DNA of 64,000 nt. Origin: Bacillus sp. AFS015802. GTDB lineage: Bacteria > Bacillota > Bacilli > Bacillales > Bacillaceae_B. This document shows, one piece after another, positions 42,127 through 50,942 of this stretch (its first letter is position 1; every line of letters starts with the position of its first letter). The notes under the pieces are model-generated. The model was not told the DNA's origin, made no database searches, and was given only the letters and a program-made list of their open reading frames with translations. The position numbers and the translations under genes are program-made. The stretch spans positions 232,802-296,801 of the forward strand of contig NZ_NTUP01000066.1 in NCBI RefSeq assembly GCF_002561455.1. Reading direction: 5' to 3'.

Positions 42127-42795
42127 ATGTCTTTTAAAACAACTACTGCGGCTCTCTTCCTGGGCAGTGCTGTATTCTTAACTGCCTGCAGCGGGAACGC
42201 AAATGAAAAGGACGAAACCAATCAGTCCGTGGATGAAAACCAAACGGACATGAATGAAGAAAACAGTTCAGAGGACAATACCAGTGATGATGTGAACGCC
42301 GATGATGGCAGCAAGGAAGATGCAGGAGACACGAGTGGCGAAACAGATCGTGATACCAGCAATGAGAACGAGGATATTCAGAAGCTGGAATTTGATTCAC
42401 CTAAAGAAGCAGCGGCTGAAATCGAGGGATATGAGAAGGTCGATCAGACGAACATCGATCTTGGTCACGGCATCAAAGGACTCCAGGAAGGGGCAGCCGG
42501 TCATGAGTATCTTTCCTGGAATGAAGGCCGCTGGCTGATCAAAGTCAACTTCCCGACAGATCCGCAATATCGCATTGATGGATATGACGGGGCTGGGGAC
42601 ATGGCGAAGAAAGTCGTAGACTATTTAGAAAAAAATTATTTACCTGCGCCTGACAAGGGCGTAATCACGATCAACGGATTCAAGGAACATCCCGAAACGG
42701 TCGTGAAGTGGCAGGAAGGGAAAACCGTCTATACGATCATATCCAAAGAAAAAGAGCCATTCGATGCACTGGAAACGGCCGTTGAATCAGAATGA
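42127..42795 (+). CDS. Lipoprotein with acidic linker
   Basis: The 222-residue protein has a lipoprotein signal (lipobox VFLTAC, Cys21), a disordered Asp/Glu/Asn/Ser-rich linker (about 25-85), and a folded C-terminal domain (about 88-222, with EYLSWNEGRWLIKVNFP). The layout is that of cell-surface lipoproteins that span the wall. AAAGGTGG precedes the ATG. Confidence 0.7.
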   Translation: MSFKTTTAALFLGSAVFLTACSGNANEKDETNQSVDENQTDMNEENSSEDNTSDDVNADDGSKEDAGDTSGETDRDTSNENEDIQKLEFDSPKEAAAEIEGYEKVDQTNIDLGHGIKGLQEGAAGHEYLSWNEGRWLIKVNFPTDPQYRIDGYDGAGDMAKKVVDYLEKNYLPAPDKGVITINGFKEHPETVVKWQEGKTVYTIISKEKEPFDALETAVESE

Positions 42796-42823
42796 AAAGG
42801 TGACCGGGATCCCGGTCACCTTT
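42796..42823. terminator. Bidirectional terminator, near-perfect palindrome
   Basis: AAAGGTGACCGGGATCCCGGTCACCTTT is a palindrome of 28 bases between the convergent lipoprotein and VOC genes. Confidence 0.9.
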
Positions 42824-42825
42824 CT

Positions 42826-43245
42826 TCAGTTATTCATTTCCTGAAGCTTTTTCACATGATCCGAGTGAAAAGGAGAACCTTTTACCTCGCTCACCACGCT
42901 GAATGGATTTCCGTCCGGATCGAAGAAATCAAAAAAGCGCATTCCTCCGAAGTCATCGATATCCGTCGTGACCACACCTTTGCCGTTCAATTCCTCATGA
43001 ATCGCATCCACATCATGGACCACAAAGTTGAAATAGCTATTCTTTTGTTTTCCTTTAATGACAAACTCGGTCGGCTGAGGGGTTTCCACTTCAATCAATC
43101 CAAATTGGGTCGAACCATTGGGGAGGTAAAAACCTGCACCCCCGTCCCATGAACCGATTTTCTTCACGCCTAAATGCTTCTCATACCAGGCGGATGATTT
43201 CTCAAGATTTGTGACAGGGACAAATACACTTCCAATTTTAAACAT
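42826..43245 (-). CDS. VOC family protein
   Basis: The 139-residue protein begins IGSVFVPVTNLEKSSAWYEKHLG and ends with FFDPDGNPFSVVSE, the two VOC half-repeats. It resembles the VOC protein at 22205. Divergent from the sigma gene at 43329. Confidence 0.8.
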   Translation of the reverse strand: MFKIGSVFVPVTNLEKSSAWYEKHLGVKKIGSWDGGAGFYLPNGSTQFGLIEVETPQPTEFVIKGKQKNSYFNFVVHDVDAIHEELNGKGVVTTDIDDFGGMRFFDFFDPDGNPFSVVSEVKGSPFHSDHVKKLQEMNN

Positions 43246-43328
43246 AGTATCCTCTCCTTATAAATGAAATTCCTATGTATAACGAATATAATGAAGAAAA
43301 AGTTACAAAAAAATGTGAGGTTGTTGAA

Positions 43329-43991
43329 ATGATCTTTGATGAGTTGGAACAGACAATCACCAAACTGTACCGCTATTGCTTAAAAATAACAGGCTCACCC
43401 TGGCAGGCAGAAGATCTTGTACAGGAAACGATGCTGAAAATCTACCGGTTGAAAAAGTCCGCTCCCGATCGGGAGTACACTTTCTCTTTTCTATACAAAG
43501 TGGCCAAAAACCTTTTCATCGATGAAAAAAGAAAGAAGAAGGAGTTCCTTTCTCATCATGAGAAAATGCGAGAAGTAAGCGACCCTTATGAATTCGACGC
43601 TTTGATTGAGATCCTGCTTGCTGTCCTGCCCTTGCAACAGGCAATGCTTGTCACCCTGAAGGATGTATTTCAATATAGGACAAAGGAAATCGCAGCCATG
43701 CTCAGGATCAGTGATGAGTCTGTCAAGACAGCTCTTCATCGTGCTAGAAAAAAATTGACTGCCGTTCCGGAAGAACTGCCTGTTACTGCATCCTCCAATC
43801 CCCAATTGATCCAGAGGCTCTCAACCGCAATCAAGCAGTCGGACCCTTCCCGGATCTTTTTATATTATCGCCTGCTGGAAACGCGCCATTTCAAGACCAG
43901 GAGATCGGAAGGGGGGGCAGTCTTTCATATCATCGACCCTGAAGGGAATATTCTGGAGGTTGCCTCCAGTCATCGTACCCCGGTTTCATAA
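43329..43991 (+). CDS. Sigma-70 family factor with a C-terminal extension
   Basis: The product is about 220 residues. Region 2 is SPWQAEDLVQETMLKIYRLK (about 23-42) and region 4 is LPLQQAMLVTLKDVFQYRTKEIAAMLRISDESVK (about 100-133). A tail of about 65 residues follows, ending HIIDPEGNILEVASSH, which resembles the last strand of a VOC domain. ATG 43329 is chosen over the ATG at 43275. No anti-sigma is adjacent. Confidence 0.75.
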   Translation: MIFDELEQTITKLYRYCLKITGSPWQAEDLVQETMLKIYRLKKSAPDREYTFSFLYKVAKNLFIDEKRKKKEFLSHHEKMREVSDPYEFDALIEILLAVLPLQQAMLVTLKDVFQYRTKEIAAMLRISDESVKTALHRARKKLTAVPEELPVTASSNPQLIQRLSTAIKQSDPSRIFLYYRLLETRHFKTRRSEGGAVFHIIDPEGNILEVASSHRTPVS

Positions 43992-44039
43992 ACCTTCTAG
44001 TTGACCCATGACCTTATCCTTATGAATTGATATCATAAC

Positions 44040-44067
44040 GTAAATGAATATTTACATAGATTTAAAC
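44040..44067 (+). promoter_or_regulatory. Operator-like region with weak PhoP-box similarity
   Basis: GTAAAT-GAAT-ATTTAC (44040-44055) is an inverted repeat, and TTTACA-N5-TTAAAC (44051-44067) resembles two PhoP half sites. It lies about 80 bp upstream of a phosphatase gene. Confidence 0.3.
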
Positions 44068-44147
44068 TTCCTCCCATTGTATTCATACAGGCTTAAAACT
44101 CTCATGTTTTACTAGAGTAGTAGCAAATACCACGGGAGGTTTTACAG

Positions 44148-46133
44148 ATGAAAAAAAGACTATCAATCGGTTTATCAATGGCGTTACTCGCTTCATCTTC
44201 CTTAACAGCGATGGCTCATGACAAAGAAGATCACGGTAAAAACAAAGAGTCTCATAAGAAAATTGAGAGTGTTGAATTCTCGTCCATGAAAGCTCCTGAT
44301 ACGATTAAGAATATGGTGAGAACCTACACAACAGCAACTGTTAAAGTGACGTATAAAGATGGAACAGTAAAAGAATTACCCCTTAACTATGATCAACTCT
44401 ACCTATCAAAGGATAAAATCGTCTCCAACAAAGGGGAAATGATCCCTGCAGGAACACCAATCGATGTGAACGGTGATCCGATCATGGACACCAGCGTTCC
44501 GGCAAACCCTTCTTACTTCATTTCGGATGCTCCAGATTCGAATAGCCTTCTGACAAAAGGGAACAAATCATTCATGATTTCCCATTTCGAATACGATTCC
44601 GAGAATAATGCCGGAGAGGAGATTTCCGGTCTGCCTGCCTCCATGACCCTATCCGAACTGAACCAGGATAAGAAAACGGGCAAGCTTTCAGTAAAAGAAG
44701 CCCATAAAATTGACTTTTCAAGTGTGAACGGCCTCTGGAACCCATGTAACGGATCCACAACGGATTGGGGCACTCATCTTGGTTCAGAGGAATATGAGCC
44801 GGATGCGCGGGAATTTGCCAATAAAGATTCTGATGCCTATAAAGAAGTAACCAACTTTGCAAAGTATTATTTTAACGATGAGTCCAAAGCAAATCCTTAT
44901 AACTATGGATGGATTCCTGAGATCTCGGTATCCCATGATGGAGAGCCATCTGTCGTCAAACATTACAGCACTGGACGCTTCTCACACGAAATGATGAAAG
45001 TCCTACCTGATAACAAGACGGCCATTTTCGGTGACGATGGTGGCAATACGATGATGTTCATGTATGTTGCCGACGAAGCAAAGGATTTCTCAGCAGGAAC
45101 CCTATATGCTGCGAAATTCGATCAAACTGGTACAGAAAAAGGTGGATCCGGTGACTTACAGTGGATCAAGCTCGGACACGGTACGGACCAGGAAATTGCA
45201 GACATCATCAACAGCGGAGTGACATTCAGCGACATTTTTGAGACAACGGAAGAACCAACAGAAGGATTTACGGCTGTTAAGACGAACTCCCATGATTCCG
45301 TTGAATATCTAAAAGTGAAACCAGGGAAAGAAAAAGCGGCAGCATTCTTAGAACCTCGCCGTTACGGTGCCATCCTTGGTGCGACTTCAGAATTCAACAA
45401 AATGGAAGGTCTTGCCGTCAACGCTGAAGATCATAAAGCGTATATGGCCATCTCTTATCAAGAAGGAAGCATGGAAAAGCAGGATGGGGCCGTTCAGGAT
45501 GACATTCAACTTCCGAAGATTGAATCAGGTGTCACGTATGAATTGAATCTTCAAAAAGATCAAAAGGATCGTGACAATGTGAAGATTGACAGTGGGTATG
45601 TTCCTGCCAGCATGAACGGATTTGTAGTAGGAGAGGACCTTGCTTCTCCAGATGCACTAGGAAACACGGCAAACCCTGATTTAGTAGCAAACCCTGACAA
45701 CTTGAGCTACTCTGAAGATCTGAATACTCTCTTCATCGGAGAAGACAGCGGTATGCATACGAACAACTTCGTTTGGGCGTACGATGTGCAAACCAAGAAG
45801 CTCTCAAGAATCCTCTCCGTTCCCGTCGGGGCAGAAGCCACAGGATTAAGCGCAGTGGATTCAATGAAGGATTCTCACTATGTCCTAAGCAATTATCAAC
45901 ATCCAGGCGCGGATCTTGATGAGAAAGAAATCACGGCCGTTGATAAAACAGAACTTGAACAAGCCATGAAAGAGACGCTTGGTATCATGGAAACAGGCGG
46001 AGTCGGTTATATCTCCGGAATTCCTGGTGTGGACTCGAGAGGAGACCATGGTAGGAACCACCACGAATACAAAGAGGATGATGGCGGGCATGACGATCAT
46101 AAAGGTCAGCATGGTCATGACTCAGAAGAATAA
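44148..46133 (+). CDS. PhoX family (DUF839) alkaline phosphatase-like protein
   Basis: The 661-residue secreted protein has a signal peptide (about 1-23, cleavage near AMA-HD). PhoX signatures include LWNPCNGSTTDWGTHLGSEEY, GDDGGNTMMFMY, and NPDNLSYSEDLNTLFIGEDS. PhoX enzymes use iron and calcium and are induced by phosphate limitation. It ends in a His/Asp-rich tail (GHDDHKGQHGHDSEE) of unknown role, perhaps metal binding. It has its own strong terminator. Confidence 0.85.
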   Translation: MKKRLSIGLSMALLASSSLTAMAHDKEDHGKNKESHKKIESVEFSSMKAPDTIKNMVRTYTTATVKVTYKDGTVKELPLNYDQLYLSKDKIVSNKGEMIPAGTPIDVNGDPIMDTSVPANPSYFISDAPDSNSLLTKGNKSFMISHFEYDSENNAGEEISGLPASMTLSELNQDKKTGKLSVKEAHKIDFSSVNGLWNPCNGSTTDWGTHLGSEEYEPDAREFANKDSDAYKEVTNFAKYYFNDESKANPYNYGWIPEISVSHDGEPSVVKHYSTGRFSHEMMKVLPDNKTAIFGDDGGNTMMFMYVADEAKDFSAGTLYAAKFDQTGTEKGGSGDLQWIKLGHGTDQEIADIINSGVTFSDIFETTEEPTEGFTAVKTNSHDSVEYLKVKPGKEKAAAFLEPRRYGAILGATSEFNKMEGLAVNAEDHKAYMAISYQEGSMEKQDGAVQDDIQLPKIESGVTYELNLQKDQKDRDNVKIDSGYVPASMNGFVVGEDLASPDALGNTANPDLVANPDNLSYSEDLNTLFIGEDSGMHTNNFVWAYDVQTKKLSRILSVPVGAEATGLSAVDSMKDSHYVLSNYQHPGADLDEKEITAVDKTELEQAMKETLGIMETGGVGYISGIPGVDSRGDHGRNHHEYKEDDGGHDDHKGQHGHDSEE

Positions 46134-46148
46134 GATCAGGTAAAAGCG

Positions 46149-46197
46149 GTCTGTCCAACGACACGTTATGCGTGGAGAAGGACAGACCTTTTTTAAA
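46149..46197 (+). terminator. Terminator after the PhoX-like gene
   Basis: GGTCTGTCC and GGACAGACC arms, about 22-base loop, followed by TTTTTT. Confidence 0.8.
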
Positions 46198-46277
46198 TGG
46201 AAAAGACGGCGCTGATACATAAAATTCCTTATTTAGGAAACGTTACAACTATCTAATACAATATTGGAGGCCGTATC

Positions 46278-46766
46278 GTGTCTAGTAAGAAATCAACCAT
46301 ATTATCTACCTGTACTCTGGTTCTTCCCTGGTTTACCGCACCACTCCTCGGGAAAAATACCTTTGTCCGATTTACATCCGTCGCCGTATTTACGAATGTG
46401 GTATGGAGTTTCCTCAGTATCATCGCCAGTAATAAAAGATGGTGGAAAGCGGACCCTTTCTTTTGGAAAAAGACCAAAATCGATCTTCCGTTTGTTGGGG
46501 GGATGTTTTTCATCACGACACTCTGGGTTTTTAAATGGACCTTTGGTGACTTTAGAAAGTATTTTGCCTTAAATGCCCTGATTGATTTCCTGCTGGCTTT
46601 CCCGATTGTGAAATTCTATGATAAAATGGGCGCATTTAAATTACGGAAAATGAGCAATCTGTTCTTTTACTTGATCATCCTGTCCTTGGCAGTCCTCATC
46701 TATTTCTATCAATGCATCTTGGAAAAAGTGATTCAGTGGCCGGGTAAAAAGGCCGAGAATATGTAA
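46278..46766 (+). CDS. Hypothetical multi-pass membrane protein (162 aa)
   Basis: The product starts at GTG with TTGGAGG and has about four hydrophobic segments. Bacillus species have similar uncharacterised proteins (FVGGMFFITTLWVFKWTFGDF). No function is visible. Confidence 0.6.
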   Translation: MSSKKSTILSTCTLVLPWFTAPLLGKNTFVRFTSVAVFTNVVWSFLSIIASNKRWWKADPFFWKKTKIDLPFVGGMFFITTLWVFKWTFGDFRKYFALNALIDFLLAFPIVKFYDKMGAFKLRKMSNLFFYLIILSLAVLIYFYQCILEKVIQWPGKKAENM

Positions 46767-46792
46767 CGTGATTCTCCATGCATGAAAGAAAG

Positions 46793-46835
46793 GAACTCAA
46801 TTCTCTTCTAAAAAAAAGAATTGAGTTCTTTTTTG
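46793..46835 (+). terminator. Terminator sharing bases with the next promoter
   Basis: GAACTCAATTCT (46793-46804) pairs with AGAATTGAGTTC (46817-46828), then TTTTTT. The right arm contains TTGAGT (46821-46826), which is also the -35 box of the deaminase promoter. Confidence 0.85.
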
Positions 46836-46852
46836 TTGTTTGAAATAATTGG
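46821..46852 (+). promoter_or_regulatory. Extended -10 promoter, TGAAATAATTGG class, copy 4
   Basis: TTGAGT (46821-46826), 17-bp spacer, AATAAT (46844-46849) inside TTTGAAATAATTGG. It lies 33 bp upstream of the deaminase start. Confidence 0.6.
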
Positions 46853-46881
46853 AAGGTAAGAATTGTGCAAGGGGGAAAAGG

Positions 46882-47391
46882 ATGGATTATGATCGATATT
46901 ATTTAGAGCTGGCTTTAACAGAAGCGGAGAAGGCATTACAGGAAAACACCTACCCAGTCGGGGCGGTCATTGTGGATGAGAATCAACACATCATCGCAAA
47001 AGGACGTAATCGCGTCCATCCCGATCAGGATGTGACGGCACACGCGGAAATGGACGCCATTCGGAATGCAGGATCGGCCATATTTAAAGCGAAAATAGAG
47101 CGTAAGGCATTCACGATCTACACGACTCTGGAACCGTGTCTCATGTGTACAGGCGGTATTCTCTTTGCCAATATGAAACGAGTGGTGTGGGCACTGAATG
47201 ACGGGGAAGGGTTTGGAGGTTATAAAAAAATCAACGGAGCAGGCATCTTTGAACGGAAATTCCAAGAGGTCGACGTACGGGAAGAACCGTATGCTGATTT
47301 AAAGATGAAGCAACTCGAGCTCATGAGGCAGTGGGAGTCGAATCCGAATCATGTAGTAAATTTACGAAATACATACGAAATGGGGGGATGA
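46882..47391 (+). CDS. Nucleoside/guanine deaminase family protein
   Basis: The product is about 169 residues with the zinc deaminase motif HAE (His54, Glu56) and PCLMCTGG (Cys86, Cys89). This resembles guanine deaminases and tRNA adenosine deaminases (TadA-like). Substrate not resolved. The next gene starts two bases after its stop. Confidence 0.8.
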   Translation: MDYDRYYLELALTEAEKALQENTYPVGAVIVDENQHIIAKGRNRVHPDQDVTAHAEMDAIRNAGSAIFKAKIERKAFTIYTTLEPCLMCTGGILFANMKRVVWALNDGEGFGGYKKINGAGIFERKFQEVDVREEPYADLKMKQLELMRQWESNPNHVVNLRNTYEMGG

Positions 47392-47392
47392 C

Positions 47393-47872
47393 ATGGGCTA
47401 TTTAATCATTGGAGTCATACTCATATTTGTGGTTTTCATGATGATCAGAGCATCAAAGCCGGAACCATTGAAGGAAAACCGGTATGACATTTACAGCTAC
47501 GTGGTAATGGAAGAGGAAAATGAAGAAGAGTTCATGAAAGCAGATCATCCTTTGTGGGGGGTCTCAGAACGTTACCCTTTCCTCCATCCCGGACAAATCC
47601 TTTGCAGGGTAGATCGCAACAAAGATGTGTTTGATGAAGAATGGGATGAAATCAGAAAGTACTCTAACTTCACAAAAGGGAAAGAACCTTATTATATTTT
47701 ATTCGATGAATACCGCGCAGACAAGGAGCGGCACACGAAGATGCCCTGGGATCAAAAAGTATTTGAAACGACTGATATGGAAGAAATAAAGCAATGGTGT
47801 GAGGAATTCGAGAAAGAGATAGTAGAGAAGCATGGCACGTATAGCGGGCAGGTGTTGGAATCCAATGATTAA
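47393..47872 (+). CDS. Hypothetical single-anchored membrane protein (159 aa)
   Basis: The N-terminus is one helix (about 2-19) followed by a cytoplasmic or external acidic domain (residues 25-159, with FLHPGQILCRVDRNKDV and KEPYYILFDEY). GGGGGG precedes the ATG. It overlaps the kinase gene by eight bases. No family recognised. Confidence 0.6.
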   Translation: MGYLIIGVILIFVVFMMIRASKPEPLKENRYDIYSYVVMEEENEEEFMKADHPLWGVSERYPFLHPGQILCRVDRNKDVFDEEWDEIRKYSNFTKGKEPYYILFDEYRADKERHTKMPWDQKVFETTDMEEIKQWCEEFEKEIVEKHGTYSGQVLESND

Positions 47873-48485
47873 TGCGTTTAATCAAGTAACCGAGACAGTG
47901 CTCATCCATTATCATAAGAGACCTTCGCCACACCGCCCATTCATCGTCGGAGTTGACGGACTGGGAGGGTCCGGTAAAACAACCCTCGCGGAAGCGTTAA
48001 AAAGAGAAATCAAGTATAGCCCATCCATCCTCCACCTGGACGATTTCATTGTGGAAAAGGGCCGCCGGTACGGGACGGGGAACGAGGAATGGTATGAATA
48101 CTACGCCCTTCAATGGGACGTCGCATCCCTCTCAACAAACCTGTTTCAAAAGCTGCATCATAACCTCGAGATCATATTACCTTTCTATGATTCTTCCACC
48201 GGCACCATTGTACAAAAGGACTTCCACTACGCTCAAGACACCATCATCCTGATCGAAGGTGTCTTCCTGCAGAGGAAAGAATGGCGTGATTTCTTTGACT
48301 ATGTGATCTTCCTGGACTGTCCCCCGGAAACACGGGCAGAAAGAGTCATCAGACGGGATGCCTATCTTGGGGATGAGCAGGAAAGAATCGCCAAGTACGA
48401 ACGGAGATATTGGAAGGCTGAAGAGCATTACCTCCTTCATGAAGATCCAGTCGGGAGGGCGGATTACATATTCAGCGAGGGATAA
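47865..48485 (+). CDS. Uridine kinase-like P-loop kinase
   Basis: The 206-residue protein has Walker A GLGGSGKT (32-39), a HLDDF metal/substrate motif (about 58-62), a long insert (YGTGNEEWYEYYALQWDV), and IILIEGVFL with a D in FLDCPP, the uridine/phosphoribulokinase pattern. Substrate unknown. It overlaps the upstream membrane gene. Confidence 0.75.
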   Translation: MINAFNQVTETVLIHYHKRPSPHRPFIVGVDGLGGSGKTTLAEALKREIKYSPSILHLDDFIVEKGRRYGTGNEEWYEYYALQWDVASLSTNLFQKLHHNLEIILPFYDSSTGTIVQKDFHYAQDTIILIEGVFLQRKEWRDFFDYVIFLDCPPETRAERVIRRDAYLGDEQERIAKYERRYWKAEEHYLLHEDPVGRADYIFSEG

Positions 48486-48500
48486 GGGGGGCGCCGGTAC

Positions 48501-48848
48501 ATGCAAGAAACGTTTTACACGATGAAGATGCTCATACGATTAACCGTCCCGTTCTTCCTGCTGGCACTCCTTTTCATGTCCTTCACCGGCATGTATAGTG
48601 ATAGCGGGGACTCTACTCTACCGTTTTTTCTGATGGAGTCGATCATGGTGTTCCTCTTCTTTTTGCTTATATGTTTTGTCATACACACTGGTTTTCATCT
48701 GCTAAATAGAAGATCCCGCTTCATGAAAACTTATCGGCAATATTTCGCATTACGGGTTGTAAGCATCATCTGCTTTTTTATCCCTTTGGGTGGGGTCACG
48801 ATCTTGTTTTTTATCTTGTTCCCTTTAAGTTTTCAAATAAGGAAATAA
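48501..48848 (+). CDS. Hypothetical membrane protein (115 aa)
   Basis: Four hydrophobic segments with a basic C-terminus. AAGGGGGG lies about nine bases before the ATG. It ends just ahead of the histidine kinase gene. Function unknown. Confidence 0.55.
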   Translation: MQETFYTMKMLIRLTVPFFLLALLFMSFTGMYSDSGDSTLPFFLMESIMVFLFFLLICFVIHTGFHLLNRRSRFMKTYRQYFALRVVSIICFFIPLGGVTILFFILFPLSFQIRK

Positions 48849-48916
48849 ATCTCATTCCTTCCTCTGATTTTTGCTAAAATAAGAGGTATATAGAACAGAA
48901 GGCGAATGGTGCCCAG

Positions 48917-50170
48917 ATGAGTATAGTAAAAGATTTCCTGCTGCAATTGACACTGATGGTCATACCGATATTCAGTTATTTCACCTTTATTCTGGAGAAG
49001 GTAAAGGAGGACCGGACCATCAAGATGGTTATGACCCTGTTATGGGGAGTGTCCATCCTGCTCTGCATGTCCTTTCCGGTGGAATATGGGGAAGGGTTGC
49101 GCCTCGATATCCGATTTATCCCCCTTCTGCTGGGAATGTTGTATCTGGGCGTGTGGCCGGGAGTGTTTCTGTCCGTCCTCATCATCCTTTATCGCCCTTC
49201 CTTTGGTATTAGTACAGGTTTCTATACGACGGTCCTGGTGTTAGCCATTGTCCTTCCTTTCATTCTGTTCGTAGAGCGCTTGTTCGGCAAAGTGAATAGG
49301 GATCGAAAAGTGGTACTGGCAGGAGGTTTATCCCTTTTTTATTGTCTTTGCGGGATGACCGTGTCCGGTGCGGTGAATGGATTTTCAAGCGCTGAATTGA
49401 AAGTGCAAAGCATCCACCTTCTTTTCACCGTTGCGGTTACCTTATTTTGTACGCTTCTCATCGAAAAGATCAGGGAAATCCACCAGCTGAGGCTTGAGGT
49501 TCAAGATGCCGAGAAATTCCGGGTGATCAGCGAACTGACCGGAGTGTTCGCTCATGAAATCCGGAACCCGATGCAGGTAGCCAGGGGATTCCTTCAGATT
49601 CTGGATGAACCCGGACTGCCCCCTCATAAAAAGGAATATATCAACGTATCGATTGAAGAATTAGACCGTGCCAATGAAATCATCAGCGACTTCCTCTCGT
49701 TCGGCAAGCCTTCCCTGAATACCTACGGCAAGATCAATGCCGGTGAACAATTGAATCGTGCTGCCACGCTCATCCAAAGCTTCAGCTTGAATCAGCAGAT
49801 TGAATTTAAATCTGATATTGAGGAAGGCTGCTGGCTGGAGGCGAACCCTCAAAAATTGAATCAGGCATTGATCAATATACTGAAAAATGCAGTAGAATCC
49901 ATGCCGCAGGGTGGAATTGTCTGGACGAGCTGTCGACAAACGGATGATGGGCATATCAGGCTCACCATTAAAGACCAGGGGATCGGGATGAGCCAGAAAC
50001 AAGTAGAGCGTCTGGGCTCCCCATATTACTCCCTGAAGGAAAAGGGGACGGGACTCGGCATGATGGTCAGCTATCAAATCATTCGTTCCTTCAAGGGACA
50101 GATCAAAGTGGAAAGCGAAGAAGGAGTCGGGACGGAATTTATCATCGAGTTCCCTGAGGCTAAAACGTAA
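48917..50170 (+). CDS. Orphan sensor histidine kinase, KinB-like
   Basis: The 417-residue protein has about six N-terminal helices (5TM-5TMR_LYT-like, residues 7-180), a HisKA domain with His213 in FAHEIRNPMQ, and an HATPase_c domain (NILKNAVES N box, GTGLGM G2 box). No response regulator is adjacent, as for KinA-E that feed the sporulation phosphorelay through Spo0F. KinB assignment is probable, not proven. Confidence 0.8.
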   Translation: MSIVKDFLLQLTLMVIPIFSYFTFILEKVKEDRTIKMVMTLLWGVSILLCMSFPVEYGEGLRLDIRFIPLLLGMLYLGVWPGVFLSVLIILYRPSFGISTGFYTTVLVLAIVLPFILFVERLFGKVNRDRKVVLAGGLSLFYCLCGMTVSGAVNGFSSAELKVQSIHLLFTVAVTLFCTLLIEKIREIHQLRLEVQDAEKFRVISELTGVFAHEIRNPMQVARGFLQILDEPGLPPHKKEYINVSIEELDRANEIISDFLSFGKPSLNTYGKINAGEQLNRAATLIQSFSLNQQIEFKSDIEEGCWLEANPQKLNQALINILKNAVESMPQGGIVWTSCRQTDDGHIRLTIKDQGIGMSQKQVERLGSPYYSLKEKGTGLGMMVSYQIIRSFKGQIKVESEEGVGTEFIIEFPEAKT

Positions 50171-50222
50171 GAGAGAACAGTGAAGACCTATTATTGGTCA
50201 ACGCCGTTTTCTTTTTTTTAAT
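50171..50222 (+). terminator. Probable terminator of the kinase gene
   Basis: GAGAACAGTGAAGACC and GGTCAACGCCGTTTTC form an imperfect hairpin (with G-U pairs and a mismatch), followed by TTTTTTTT. Confidence 0.55.
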
Positions 50223-50271
50223 CATTTTGGAGAATCACTTATCATCAACATGGCTGCCCGATTTGATTGTA

Positions 50272-50372
50272 TCCGGCTGAAATGTTCTCATTCCCGCTTG
50301 AAAAAATCAAATCTCCCTCGATGCCTTTCTAATCCCGCATGATAAATCTAAAACGTGCATGATTAGCACACA
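50272..50372 (+). repeat. Phased intergenic repeat element, copy 5
   Basis: Units CCGGCTGAAATG, TCCCGCTTGAAAA, CTCCCTCGATGCC, TCCCGCATGATAAA and ACGTGCATGATTA follow at 19-21 bp. A leader ATTCGACA is missing, so this copy looks older. It fills most of the 335-bp gap between the kinase and the DUF4181 gene. Confidence 0.65.
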
Positions 50373-50505
50373 AGACAGGAGTCGCTGCTCTCGAATTCTC
50401 CATCCCTATACCTTTTCGATGAAGAAAGCATTGAGTTCCCTTGAATATTTTGGAATAATTAATATTGGGCGGAATTTCAAGCCTTCCAAAGGAGAAAATC
50501 AATCT

Positions 50506-50928
50506 ATGGACGCTTTTTGGATAAAAGCTTTTCTATTTTTAGCAATCTATGGACTGCTCATCTTCCTGTTTAACGCAGGGATGAGAAAAGTACTGAATGT
50601 CAAGCGGAAAAAGGTTTTTTCCTATCATCACCTCAGTGAAAAGCATAAAAAGATAGACTGGACGATTCGAATCATTGCTGCCATCTTCATCATAGTTGGC
50701 GGTTTCTATAATACGTTCACACTAGGTCCAGAGAGAAAAGTATGGTACCTGGAATCATACGTTTTGCTGTTTGCTTTTGTATCGGTATCCGAATCAGTCA
50801 GGGCTGCTTTTGAAAAAAGACTGTCAGACAATCCAAACGATTATAAATTCACCCTTTCCCAATTAGCTTTCCTGACCGTCACTCTACTCTTATTCTACAC
50901 GACTGAATTTTTCGGAATATTCACCTAA
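50506..50928 (+). CDS. DUF4181 family membrane protein 1
   Basis: The 140-residue protein has about four helices (8-26, 53-70, 84-100, 120-137) and the family pattern RKVLNVKRKKVFSYHHLSEKHKKIDW and SESVRAAFEKRLSDNPNDYKF. ATG 50506 follows AAAGGAG. A second DUF4181 gene is at 56165. Function unknown. Confidence 0.7.
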   Translation: MDAFWIKAFLFLAIYGLLIFLFNAGMRKVLNVKRKKVFSYHHLSEKHKKIDWTIRIIAAIFIIVGGFYNTFTLGPERKVWYLESYVLLFAFVSVSESVRAAFEKRLSDNPNDYKFTLSQLAFLTVTLLLFYTTEFFGIFT

Positions 50929-50942
50929 CTGGAGGGACCATC

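Noticed and set aside
43275-43330. Earlier ATG at 43275 for the sigma factor
   Set aside because: It lacks a ribosome binding site and lies close to the VOC gene promoter on the opposite strand; the later ATG is better.
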